Assembly (NCBI RefSeq): GCF_001883705.2
Contig: NZ_MDEQ02000010.1
Location: forward strand, 1 to 64,000
DNA from: Burkholderia catarinensis
Lineage (GTDB): Bacteria > Pseudomonadota > Gammaproteobacteria > Burkholderiales > Burkholderiaceae
Direction: 5' to 3'
Length of the DNA stretch: 64,000 bases
The position numbers and the translations under genes are program-made. This document shows positions 37,097 to 46,965 of the stretch, piece by piece; the stretch's first letter is position 1; the number at the start of each line of letters is the position of its first letter. The notes beneath the pieces are model-generated. The model searched no databases. It saw only the letters and a program-made list of their open reading frames with translations, and was not told the origin of the DNA.

Positions 37097-38356
37097 TCAC
37101 GGGCGCGTCATCGAGCATGTCGACGGCATTTCCGTGCGCTGCGCCGGCGCCGCGAGCACCGTCCGGAAGCCGTAGCCCGACCCCTCGTTGTCGAAACGCA
37201 CGCCACGCGTGCCGACCTTGTCCATCTCCATCACGTAAAGGGGCTGGATCAACTGATGATCCTGCGCGCGCATCCGCGACGCGTGGAAACCGTCGTCGAA
37301 CGACAAGCCCTCGAGCGCGCGCGCGACCGCGACGGGGTCGGCCGAACCCGCGCGGTTCATCGCGGCGGCCAGCATCTCGACCATCAGGCTCATCCGCCGC
37401 ACCGGATAGTCGTCCTGCGCGGCTGGAAAACGGGTCCGGAACGCACGATAGAACGCGTCGGATTTCGCGCCGCCCGCGTTCGGGTGCCAGTCCGCCACGG
37501 CCACGACCCGCCCGACACCGGCGTCGCCGAGTGCCGCCGGCGCGCCGAGGCTGTTGCCGTAGAACGTATAGAACTTCGCATTCAACCCCTGCTCGCGCGC
37601 CGCCTTCACGAGCAGCGTGAGATCGTTGCCCCAGTTACCGGTCACGACGGCATCCGCGCCGCTCGCGCGGATCTTCGCGAGGTACGGCGAGAAATCCTTG
37701 ATCCGGCCGATCGGGTGGAATTCGTCGCCGGCGATCGTCACGTCCGGGCGCCGCGCCGCCAGCGCCTGCCGCGCGAGCGTGCTGACGTCGTGACCGAAGC
37801 TGTAGTCCTGGTTCAGCAGATAGACCTTGCGCAGCGCGCGGTCGCGCGCCATCACGTCCGCGAGCGCGGCCATCCGCATCCCGGCGTGCGCGTCGAAGCG
37901 GAAATGCCAGAAACTGCAGCGCGCGCCGGTCAGCGCCGGATCGTCGGCCGAATAATTGAGGAACACCATCCGGTTGTCCGGATCGCGTGCGTTCAGCTTG
38001 TCGAGCGCCGCGACGAGTGCGGCCGCGACGGCCGAGCTGTTGCCCTGCGCGACGAAACCGATATGCCGGCCCGCGGCCGCGCGCAACTGCACGAGCGCCT
38101 CCTCCGGGCTGCCCTTGCTGTCGAGCACGACGAGCTCGAGCGGATGCGCGCCATCGCGCAGCTTCACGCCGCCCGCCGCGTTGACCTGCTCGACGCCGAA
38201 GCGCAGGTTGCGCTCGACCGCCGCGCCCGCGTTCGCGAACGGGCCCGACATCCCTTCGATCAGCGCGATCCGCACCGGCTCGCCCCCGGCAAATGCGGAC
38301 GACACCAGCATCCACCCCGCGCTCAACGCGAGCGCGCACCGCTTCCACCCCTGCAT
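37097..38356 (-). CDS. Branched-chain amino acid ABC transporter substrate-binding protein (LivK-like)
   Basis: A 419-residue periplasmic binding protein. Signal peptide at residues 1-23 (RCALALSAGWMLVSSAFA). The type-1 binding fold follows: RIALIEGMSGPFANAGAAVE and then AAGRHIGFVAQGNSSAVAAA, typical of the LivJ/LivK family. The C-terminal part has a ligand-binding lobe with VAVADWHPNAGGAKSDAFY. No permease or ATPase genes adjoin it, so it is an orphan; ligand unknown. Convergent with nothing; divergent from the downstream lipoprotein gene. Confidence 0.87.
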   Translation of the reverse strand: MQGWKRCALALSAGWMLVSSAFAGGEPVRIALIEGMSGPFANAGAAVERNLRFGVEQVNAAGGVKLRDGAHPLELVVLDSKGSPEEALVQLRAAAGRHIGFVAQGNSSAVAAALVAALDKLNARDPDNRMVFLNYSADDPALTGARCSFWHFRFDAHAGMRMAALADVMARDRALRKVYLLNQDYSFGHDVSTLARQALAARRPDVTIAGDEFHPIGRIKDFSPYLAKIRASGADAVVTGNWGNDLTLLVKAAREQGLNAKFYTFYGNSLGAPAALGDAGVGRVVAVADWHPNAGGAKSDAFYRAFRTRFPAAQDDYPVRRMSLMVEMLAAAMNRAGSADPVAVARALEGLSFDDGFHASRMRAQDHQLIQPLYVMEMDKVGTRGVRFDNEGSGYGFRTVLAAPAQRTEMPSTCSMTRP

Positions 38357-38525
38357 CGGCTACCTGCCCTTCAATCTGCCCGAGAAGCGCGGATCATAGG
38401 CCGGCGCCCCCGCCGCCCGCAAGCGCGGCGGCGCCGGCGATCCGTACCGATTTTTTCCGTGCGATGCACCGGCGCGCGCCGTCCGTGATACAACAGGACG
38501 TGTTTCCGTGTTCTGGAGGATCCCC

Positions 38526-39038
38526 ATGCGCATTCGCATTCCCGCGCGCCTGCCGGTGCTGTTCGCCAGCGCCGCCGCGCTGCTAGCCGGTTGCGCGCAA
38601 CCGTGGCAGCAATACCAGGCCGGTCAGGACGAGTCGGCGATCGTCGCGCGCATGGGCCCGCCGCGCGAGATCTACGACCTGCCCGGCGGCGGCAAGCGCC
38701 TGATGTGGCCGACCCAGCCGATGGGCGAGGTCACTGTCGCGGCCGACGTCGACGCGACCCACAAGATCGTCAACGTGCGCCAGGTGCTGCAGCCGAGCGA
38801 GTTCTATCGCGCGGAGATCGGCAAGTGGACGAAGACCGATGTGCTCGTCAACTTCGGACGCCCCGTCGAGACGTCCTACTTCCCGCTGATGAAGCGCGAG
38901 GTGTGGACGTACCGGTATCTCGAGGACAACGTCTGGTACATGATGTACAGCTTCTATTTCGATCCGCAGGGCATCCTGCGCATCACGCAGAAAACGCCGG
39001 ACCCGCTGCACGATCCCGACCGCCGCAACCTGTTCTGA
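38526..39038 (+). CDS. Putative outer-membrane lipoprotein, SmpA/BamE-like
   Basis: A 170-residue lipoprotein with signal peptide and lipobox LLAGC (Cys22). ATG 38526 is preceded by GGAGGA; an in-frame ATG 18 bases upstream lacks this. Two imperfect repeats follow, each with a G-P/R-P-x-E motif (MGPPREIYDLPGGG and FGRPVETSYFPLMKRE), as in the SmpA/OmlA (BamE-like) fold. The second is followed by EVWTYRYLEDNVWYMMYSF. Role inferred as outer-membrane assembly or a related surface function. A terminator follows. Confidence 0.78.
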   Translation: MRIRIPARLPVLFASAAALLAGCAQPWQQYQAGQDESAIVARMGPPREIYDLPGGGKRLMWPTQPMGEVTVAADVDATHKIVNVRQVLQPSEFYRAEIGKWTKTDVLVNFGRPVETSYFPLMKREVWTYRYLEDNVWYMMYSFYFDPQGILRITQKTPDPLHDPDRRNLF

Positions 39039-39067
39039 TCGATTGCGCATCGACGCGCAATTTTCAC

Positions 39068-39112
39068 AATGGCCATTCACGAATTATTGCGTGAATGGCC
39101 ATTTCCTTTTTC
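39068..39112 (+). terminator. terminator after the lipoprotein gene
   Basis: Stem AATGGCCATTCAC / GTGAATGGCCATT with a 10-nt loop, followed by TCCTTTTT. Confidence 0.88.
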
Positions 39113-39418
39113 CGCCATCTTATTAATTCAACAAATGCGACGGAAATCTTTTCCGGTCGATGACAACCCGATGGCAATACGCTGAAATCCCCGTCATGTG
39201 GGCCTTGCGGGGAAACAGGCATGTGCAATGCATGTCATGCATAGGGTTGGTGCATCCGATGCACTACGCCAAGCCAATTTGAAACAATTTGTTTCAACAC
39301 ACCCGAAGCGCTAGGGCATACCCCTAATATCAGTCGAAATTCAACCTTTCAATTTAGAAAGAATGCCATTACGTCATTTCGGCCGATATTTATTTGCCTT
39401 TGTAACAAAGGAGTCCTC
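39113..39418 (+). other. A/T-rich control region upstream of the carbonic anhydrase gene
   Basis: About 300 bp without a gene, clearly lower in GC than its surroundings. It contains several dyads: GTGCAT-CCG-ATGCAC (39250-39264), a perfect 19-bp palindrome (39279-39297), and TAGGG-CAT-ACCCCTA followed by a TAATAT box (39325-39330). A Shine-Dalgarno AAAGGAG lies at about 39407-39413 before the gene. This is probably a regulated promoter. Confidence 0.6.
39279..39297 (+). promoter_or_regulatory. 19-bp perfect palindrome, likely operator
   Basis: TTGAAACAATTTGTTTCAA is a perfect inverted repeat with 9-bp arms around one central base. It lies 122 bp upstream of the carbonic anhydrase start and about 30 bp upstream of the TAATAT box. 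I do not recognise the regulator. Confidence 0.6.
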
Positions 39419-40060
39419 ATGAATCGCCCCAAGAGCATGCTGGTAGCCAACATTGCCTGGGCCCGCGAAACGCGCGAACATGCGCCCGGCTTCTTCGACG
39501 CGCTCGCGCGCGGCCAGAACCCGCGCGTGCTGTGGATCGGCTGCGCCGACAGCCGCGTGCCGGCCGAAACCATCACGCACTGCGCGCCCGGCGAACTGTT
39601 CGTCCATCGCAACATCGCGAACCTGTTCCACCCCGACGACGACAATTCCGCCAGCGTGCTCGAGTACGCGGTGCGCGTGCTGCAGGTCGACCACGTGATC
39701 GTGTGCGGGCACTACGGTTGCGGCGGCGTGCGCGCGTCGCTGCTGCCGCCGCCGGCCGACCTGCCGCACGTCGCGCGCCGCATCGCGCCGCTCTGCGCGC
39801 TCGCGCGGCGCCATCGCGACACGCTCGACGGGCTCGACGACACGGCTGCCGCCGACCGCCTCGCCGAACTGAACGTACTCGAACAAGTACGACTGCTGCG
39901 CGCGTCCCCGATCGTACAGGGCCGGGAACAGCCACCGCTCGTGCACGGCTGGATCTTTTCACTCACCGACGGCCGCCTGCAGGAGCTCGATTCCGGCTAC
40001 GCGACGCCGCCTGCCGATGTCGAGCCCGCGCAGGCCACGACGGCCGCCGCGCTCGGCTGA
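39419..40060 (+). CDS. can: Beta-class carbonic anhydrase
   Basis: A 213-residue enzyme interconverting CO2 and bicarbonate. The zinc ligands are C42 (in CADSRVPAE, with D44 and R46 as the catalytic dyad), H98 and C101 (VCGHYGCGG). HRNIANLF is also conserved. A C-terminal tail is Ala/Thr-rich. It lies 36 bp before a SulP transporter gene, which suggests bicarbonate supply and transport are coupled. The upstream region has several dyads and a likely regulated promoter. Confidence 0.93.
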   Translation: MNRPKSMLVANIAWARETREHAPGFFDALARGQNPRVLWIGCADSRVPAETITHCAPGELFVHRNIANLFHPDDDNSASVLEYAVRVLQVDHVIVCGHYGCGGVRASLLPPPADLPHVARRIAPLCALARRHRDTLDGLDDTAAADRLAELNVLEQVRLLRASPIVQGREQPPLVHGWIFSLTDGRLQELDSGYATPPADVEPAQATTAAALG

Positions 40061-40096
40061 CCCGCCCCCCTTCAAGCCAATGAAATCGCCCCAACC

Positions 40097-41647
<1,551 letters not shown>

Positions 41648-41656
41648 ACGGTGCAT

Positions 41657-41696
41657 GAAAAACGCCCCGGCGGCGCAGGGCCGCACGGGGCGTTTC
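41657..41696. terminator. bidirectional terminator between SulP gene and leuA
   Basis: Stem AAACGCCCCG / CGGGGCGTTT around a GC-rich loop with further pairing. It separates the convergent SulP and leuA genes. Confidence 0.85.
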
Positions 41697-41718
41697 GGTA
41701 ATGTGCGGCGCGCGGCGC

Positions 41719-43263
41719 TTACGAGCGCTGCGGGTTGAGCTTGTCGTCCTTCGAATGCAGCTTGTTCAGCGCGGAAATGTACGCCTTCGCGGACGCCGCG
41801 ACGATGTCCGGATCAGTGCCGACGCCATTGACGATCCGCCCGCTCTTCGACAGCCGGACGGTCACTTCGCCCTGCGCCTGCGTCCCGGTCGTGATTGCGT
41901 TCACCGAGTACAGCAGCAGCTCGGAACCGCTGCCGACTTCGCTCTCGATCGCGTTGAACGTCGCATCGACCGGACCGTTGCCGTGTGCGTCGCCGGTCAC
42001 TTCCTTGCCTTCGACCGCGAACACCACCTTCGCCTGCGGCTGCTCGCCCGTTTCCGAGTGCTGCGACAGCGACACGAACTTGAAGTGCTCCTGCTCGTGC
42101 GCGAACGCCGATTCCTCGGACACGATCGCGATGATGTCTTCGTCAAAGATTTCGGACTTGCGGTCGGCCAGATCCTTGAAGCGCATGAACGCGGCGTTCA
42201 GTTCGGCTTCGCTGTCGAGCGACACGCCGAGTTCCTGCAGGCGCTGCTTGAACGCGTTGCGGCCCGACAACTTGCCGAGCACGATCTTGTTCGCGCTCCA
42301 GCCCACGTCTTCCGCGCGCATGATCTCGTAAGTGTCGCGCGCCTTCAGCACGCCGTCCTGGTGGATGCCCGACGCGTGCGCAAACGCGTTCGCGCCGACC
42401 ACAGCCTTGTTCGGCTGCACGACGAAACCGGTGATCTGCGATACGAGTTTCGACGTCGGCACGATCTGCGACGTGTCGATGCCGACGTCGAGACCGAAAT
42501 AGTCCTTGCGCGTCTTCACGGCCATCACGATTTCCTCAAGCGACGTGTTGCCGGCGCGCTCGCCGAGACCGTTGATCGTGCACTCGACCTGACGCGCGCC
42601 GCCGATCTTCACGCCGGCGAGCGAGTTCGCGACGGCCATCCCGAGGTCGTTATGGCAGTGCACCGAGAAGATTGCCTTGTCCGAGTTCGGAATGCGTTCG
42701 CGCAGCGTCTTCACGAGGTTGCCGTAGAGCTCCGGCACGCCATAGCCGACCGTGTCGGCGATGTTGATCGTCGTCGCGCCTTCGGCGATCACGGCTTCCA
42801 GCACGCGGCAGAGGAAATCCAGGTCCGAGCGGCTGCCGTCTTCGGGCGAGAATTCGACGTTGTCGGTGAACTTGCGCGCGAAGCGCACCGCGAGGCGCGC
42901 CTGCTCGAACACCTGGTCGGGCGTCATCCGCAGCTTCTTCTCCATGTGCAGCGGCGACGTCGCGATGAACGTGTGGATCCGGAAACTGTCGGCCGGCTTC
43001 AGCGCGTCGGCCGCGCGCTGGATGTCCTTGTCGTTGGCCCGCGCCAGCGAGCAGATCGTGCTGTCCTTCACGAGACCGGCGATCGTGTGGATCGCGTCGA
43101 AATCACCGTTCGAGCTGGCTGCGAAGCCGGCCTCGATCACGTCGACCTTCATCCGCTCGAGATGCTTCGCGATGCGGATTTTCTCTTCCTTCGTCATCGA
43201 CGCGCCGGGCGATTGTTCGCCGTCACGCAACGTCGTATCGAAAATGATCAGCTTGTCTGTCAT
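41719..43263 (-). CDS. leuA: 2-isopropylmalate synthase
   Basis: A 514-residue TIM-barrel enzyme with a C-terminal regulatory domain. It condenses 2-oxoisovalerate with acetyl-CoA, the first step of leucine synthesis. Catalytic and metal motifs are [14 protein letters not shown] at the N terminus and [13 protein letters not shown] (HxH metal site). The C-terminal part from about 390 is the leucine-binding domain (feedback site). It is preceded by the leucine-rich leader peptide leuL and has TGGAG before the ATG. Confidence 0.96.
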   Translation of the reverse strand: MTDKLIIFDTTLRDGEQSPGASMTKEEKIRIAKHLERMKVDVIEAGFAASSNGDFDAIHTIAGLVKDSTICSLARANDKDIQRAADALKPADSFRIHTFIATSPLHMEKKLRMTPDQVFEQARLAVRFARKFTDNVEFSPEDGSRSDLDFLCRVLEAVIAEGATTINIADTVGYGVPELYGNLVKTLRERIPNSDKAIFSVHCHNDLGMAVANSLAGVKIGGARQVECTINGLGERAGNTSLEEIVMAVKTRKDYFGLDVGIDTSQIVPTSKLVSQITGFVVQPNKAVVGANAFAHASGIHQDGVLKARDTYEIMRAEDVGWSANKIVLGKLSGRNAFKQRLQELGVSLDSEAELNAAFMRFKDLADRKSEIFDEDIIAIVSEESAFAHEQEHFKFVSLSQHSETGEQPQAKVVFAVEGKEVTGDAHGNGPVDATFNAIESEVGSGSELLLYSVNAITTGTQAQGEVTVRLSKSGRIVNGVGTDPDIVAASAKAYISALNKLHSKDDKLNPQRS

Positions 43264-43291
43264 GGGGGGCTCCAGGGCTCTTTATACGGAA

Positions 43292-43350
43292 GTCAAACGT
43301 AACGAGATCGCGCCACCGCTGGCGACGCTCAACAACAGACGAGGCTTGAC
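43292..43350 (-). promoter_or_regulatory. structured leuA leader region downstream of leuL
   Basis: On the minus strand, GTCAAGC (43344-43350) can pair with GTTTGAC (43292-43298; one G.U), enclosing a CGCCA/TGGCG hairpin. No U-run terminator is visible, so any attenuation may act by another mechanism. Inference from sequence only. Confidence 0.4.
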
Positions 43351-43365
43351 GGAGGGCGGGAACGG

Positions 43366-43446
43366 TCAGCGCGGCAGGCGCGCCAAAGCTAGCGCGCGTA
43401 GCGGCGCACCGGCTAGAAGGAGGGAGAGGCGGGGAAATGCAGTCAT
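43366..43446 (-). CDS. leuL: leu leader peptide (leuL), 26 codons, eight Leu
   Basis: A 26-residue peptide, MTAFPRLSLLLAGAPLRALA followed by LARLPR, stopping 102 bases before leuA. Eight of 26 codons are Leu: CTC, CTC, CTT, CTA, CTA, CTA, TTG and CTG. CTA is very rare in high-GC Burkholderia, and three copies in a 26-codon gene are striking. A leader peptide of this type lies before leuA in enterobacteria and controls it by ribosome stalling. There is no Shine-Dalgarno site: the -10 box is seven bases before the ATG. Too short for standard gene callers; function inferred. Confidence 0.72.
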   Translation of the reverse strand: MTAFPRLSLLLAGAPLRALALARLPR

Positions 43447-43453
43447 GCCAAAG

Positions 43454-43482
43454 ACTATAGCGGCATTCCGTTGGGCGCGCAA
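43454..43482 (-). promoter_or_regulatory. leuL-leuA promoter (-35 TTGCGC, 17 bp, -10 TATAGT)
   Basis: On the minus strand, TTGCGC (43477-43482) and TATAGT (43454-43459) lie 17 bp apart. The start site is predicted at about 43447, one base before the leuL ATG, so the message would be leaderless or nearly so. Confidence 0.75.
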
Positions 43483-43484
43483 TC

Positions 43485-43510
43485 GGACGGCACCCCGGGA
43501 CGGCACCCCG
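43485..43510. repeat. 13-bp tandem duplication upstream of the leuL promoter
   Basis: GGACGGCACCCCG occurs twice in direct tandem, ending two bases from the -35 box of the leuL promoter. Confidence 0.9.
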
Positions 43511-43546
43511 GAATTCCGATGGTCCGGCTTGAAACAGGGGCACATG

Positions 43547-43574
43547 AAAACGGCGGCCCCGAGGCCGCCGTTTC
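43547..43574 (-). terminator. terminator after pssA
   Basis: On the minus strand, AAACGGCGGCC pairs with GGCCGCCGTTT, then TTC. It lies just after the pssA stop and before the leuL promoter. Confidence 0.8.
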
Positions 43575-43589
43575 CGGGACAATCGCGCG

Positions 43590-44462
43590 TCAGTGATCGC
43601 GCTGCGACGAGCGCGCCGGGTTCGCGCGCCCGCGGATGGCCATGTAGGCCCAGAACACGTAACCGGACAGCCCGTACAGCACGAACAGGCAGAACAGCAT
43701 CAGCGGCGGATCGGACGACACGAGCACGAACGCGACGACGACGAGCAGGATCGCCGCGAACGGCACGCGATGCCGCACGTCGAGCGCCTTGCCGCTGTAG
43801 AACGGCGCGTTCGACACCATCGTCACGCCCGCGTAGATCGTCAGCACGAACGCGACCCACGGCAGCCAGCCGAGCTTCATCGGCACGCGGTTGTCGGTCG
43901 CGAGCCACACGAAGCCCGCGATCAGCGCGGCGGCGGCCGGGCTCGGCAGCCCCTGGAAGAAACGCTTGTCGACGACGCCGATGTTCGTATTGAAGCGCGC
44001 GAGGCGCAGCGCGGCGCCCGAGCAGTAGACGAACGCGGCGAGCCAGCCCCAGCGGCCGAGATCCTTCAGCACCCATTCGTACATCACGAGCGCGGGCGCG
44101 ACGCCGAACGACACCATGTCCGACAGGCTGTCGAACTGCTCGCCGAACGCGCTCTGCGTATGCGTCATGCGCGCGACGCGTCCGTCCATCCCGTCGAGCA
44201 CCATCGCGACGAAAATCGCGATCGCGGCGATCTCGAAACGCACGTTCATCGCCTGCACGACCGCGAAGAAGCCGCAGAACAGCGCGGCGGTCGTGAACGC
44301 GTTCGGCAGCAGGTAGATGCCGCGCGTCTTCAGGAACCGCTGGCGTGAGGCGCGGCGGCTCTCGATGGGCACCGGATCGGGTGCCATCCCCTTGTTGCGG
44401 CGGAACGGGCGTGGCGTCTGGCTGGAGCCGTTACGCGACCGGCGCGGTTTGAATGCGGCCAT
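43590..44462 (-). CDS. pssA: CDP-diacylglycerol-serine O-phosphatidyltransferase
   Basis: A 290-residue membrane enzyme that makes phosphatidylserine from CDP-diacylglycerol and serine. The CDP-alcohol phosphatidyltransferase motif D-x2-D-G-x2-A-R-x8-G-x3-D-x3-D fits exactly (D90, D93, G94, A97, R98, G107, D111, D115). Seven or eight hydrophobic segments follow a basic N terminus (about 1-45). It is 15 bp after psd, which decarboxylates its product, so the pair makes phosphatidylethanolamine. Confidence 0.95.
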   Translation of the reverse strand: MAAFKPRRSRNGSSQTPRPFRRNKGMAPDPVPIESRRASRQRFLKTRGIYLLPNAFTTAALFCGFFAVVQAMNVRFEIAAIAIFVAMVLDGMDGRVARMTHTQSAFGEQFDSLSDMVSFGVAPALVMYEWVLKDLGRWGWLAAFVYCSGAALRLARFNTNIGVVDKRFFQGLPSPAAAALIAGFVWLATDNRVPMKLGWLPWVAFVLTIYAGVTMVSNAPFYSGKALDVRHRVPFAAILLVVVAFVLVSSDPPLMLFCLFVLYGLSGYVFWAYMAIRGRANPARSSQRDH

Positions 44463-44477
44463 CGTGCGTACCGCCGC

Positions 44478-45122
44478 TTACTGTTCGAGCTCGGCGAGGA
44501 TCGTCGACGACGCGTAGACCTTCTCGCCGATCGACACCTTCGCGCGGCTGCCGAGCGGCAGGTACACGTCGACGCGCGAACCGAAGCGGATGAAACCGTA
44601 GCGCTGGCCGCGCGACAGCGGCTCGCCGGCGCGCACGTAGCAGAGAATCCGGCGTGCGACGAGGCCGGCGATCTGCACGGCGGTGACGGTCTTGCCGCTC
44701 GCCGTCTGGATCACGACCGCATTGCGTTCGTTCTCGGTCGACGCCTTGTCGATCGCCGCGTTCAGGAACGCGCCCGGGAAATACTCGACCTTGGTGATCG
44801 CGCCATCGACCGGCGAACGCTGCGAGTGGACGTTGAAGACATTCATGAACACGCTGATCTTCAGCGCTTCGCGATTCGCGTACGGGTCCTGTGCGGTCTC
44901 GACCGCGACGATGCGGCCGTCCGCCGGGCACAGCACCGCGTTCGGCTGCGCCGGGATCGGGCGCTGCGGGTCGCGGAAGAACTGGACGACAAAGACGAGC
45001 AGCAGCCAGAACGGCCACGCGAAGCCGAAGCCCCCGACGGCGTGGATCAACAGCGCGATGACGACTGCAATCGCGATGAACGGCCAGCCTTCGCGCGCGA
45101 TGATCGGATGAGGATAGTTCAT
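44478..45122 (-). CDS. psd: Phosphatidylserine decarboxylase (short type)
   Basis: A 214-residue pyruvoyl-dependent enzyme that converts phosphatidylserine to phosphatidylethanolamine. Self-cleavage is predicted between G181 and S182 ([13 protein letters not shown]), giving a short alpha chain. An N-terminal membrane anchor spans about 14-50 (two segments). ATG 45122 (MNYPHP) is chosen over an in-frame start at 45242; the ribosome-binding site is weak. It lies 15 bp before pssA and downstream of ilvC. Confidence 0.93.
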   Translation of the reverse strand: MNYPHPIIAREGWPFIAIAVVIALLIHAVGGFGFAWPFWLLLVFVVQFFRDPQRPIPAQPNAVLCPADGRIVAVETAQDPYANREALKISVFMNVFNVHSQRSPVDGAITKVEYFPGAFLNAAIDKASTENERNAVVIQTASGKTVTAVQIAGLVARRILCYVRAGEPLSRGQRYGFIRFGSRVDVYLPLGSRAKVSIGEKVYASSTILAELEQ

Positions 45123-45165
45123 GGATTCGTTCTGTGTTCGGTGAATTGCAAAGCCCGTAGCATAG

Positions 45166-45206
45166 CAAAAGCCGCCCGGGGCACTGCTGCCTTCGGACGG
45201 CTTTTT
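45166..45206 (-). terminator. terminator after ilvC
   Basis: On the minus strand, AAAAAGCCGTCCG pairs with the CGGGCGGCTTTT arm (one mismatch), followed by T. It separates ilvC from psd. Confidence 0.82.
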
Positions 45207-45249
45207 GATACCGACCCTCCACTCGAAGGGCCGGAACAGCACGCGGAGC

Positions 45250-46284
<1,035 letters not shown>

Positions 46285-46361
46285 TCAAAAAATTCAACAA
46301 TTCGTTCGGATGGAGTACTGCGGGCCGGGACATGACGGCGCACCCGGCGTGCCTTTGGGCA

Positions 46362-46853
46362 TCACACCTTCAGGATGCGCTCGCCGCGCCCGATGCCGGA
46401 GCTGCCGGTACGCACGGTCTCGAGGATCGCGCTCGCGTCCAGCCCCTGGATGAACGCGTCGAGCTTGTCGCTCGCGCCCGTCAATTCGATCGTGTAGGTC
46501 TTTTCGGTCACGTCGATGATGCGGCCGCGGAAAATGTCCGACATCCGCTTCATTTCTTCGCGCTCCTTGCCCACTGCACGTACCTTGATCAGCATCAGCT
46601 CGCGTTCGATGTGTGCACCGTCGGTCAGGTCCACCACTTTCACCACCTCGATCAGGCGGTTCAGATGCTTCGTGATCTGTTCGATCACGTCGTCGGAGCC
46701 AATGGAAACGATGGTGAGCCGCGACAGCGATTGGTCTTCGGTCGGCGCCACCGTCAAGGTTTCGATGTTGTAGCCGCGTGCGGAAAACAGACCGACCACG
46801 CGCGACAGCGCGCCCGGTTCGTTCTCCAGCAGGACGGAAATGATGTGTCTCAT
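46362..46853 (-). CDS. ilvH: Acetolactate synthase small (regulatory) subunit
   Basis: A 163-residue regulatory subunit with an N-terminal ACT domain (residues about 4-75; SVLLENEPGALSRVVGLFSA) that binds valine, and a second ACT-like half. ATG 46853 (MRHIIS) is the family start, with GGAAG upstream; a longer frame is rejected. It sits 112 bp after ilvI and 95 bp before ilvC. Confidence 0.95.
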   Translation of the reverse strand: MRHIISVLLENEPGALSRVVGLFSARGYNIETLTVAPTEDQSLSRLTIVSIGSDDVIEQITKHLNRLIEVVKVVDLTDGAHIERELMLIKVRAVGKEREEMKRMSDIFRGRIIDVTEKTYTIELTGASDKLDAFIQGLDASAILETVRTGSSGIGRGERILKV

Positions 46854-46965
46854 GTTCGCTTCTTCCAGAATGTGTCCGTGTCGATTCACTCGCGCCGCGC
46901 GCCGCCGCGTGCCGCACCGCCCTTCGTGAAGGCGGCCGCATCGGACTCAAGCGCGCGTCGCGCCG

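Noticed and set aside
33990..37175. Long open frame opposite pnp (1,061 codons)
   Set aside because: Antisense shadow; real pnp and rpsO explain the sequence.
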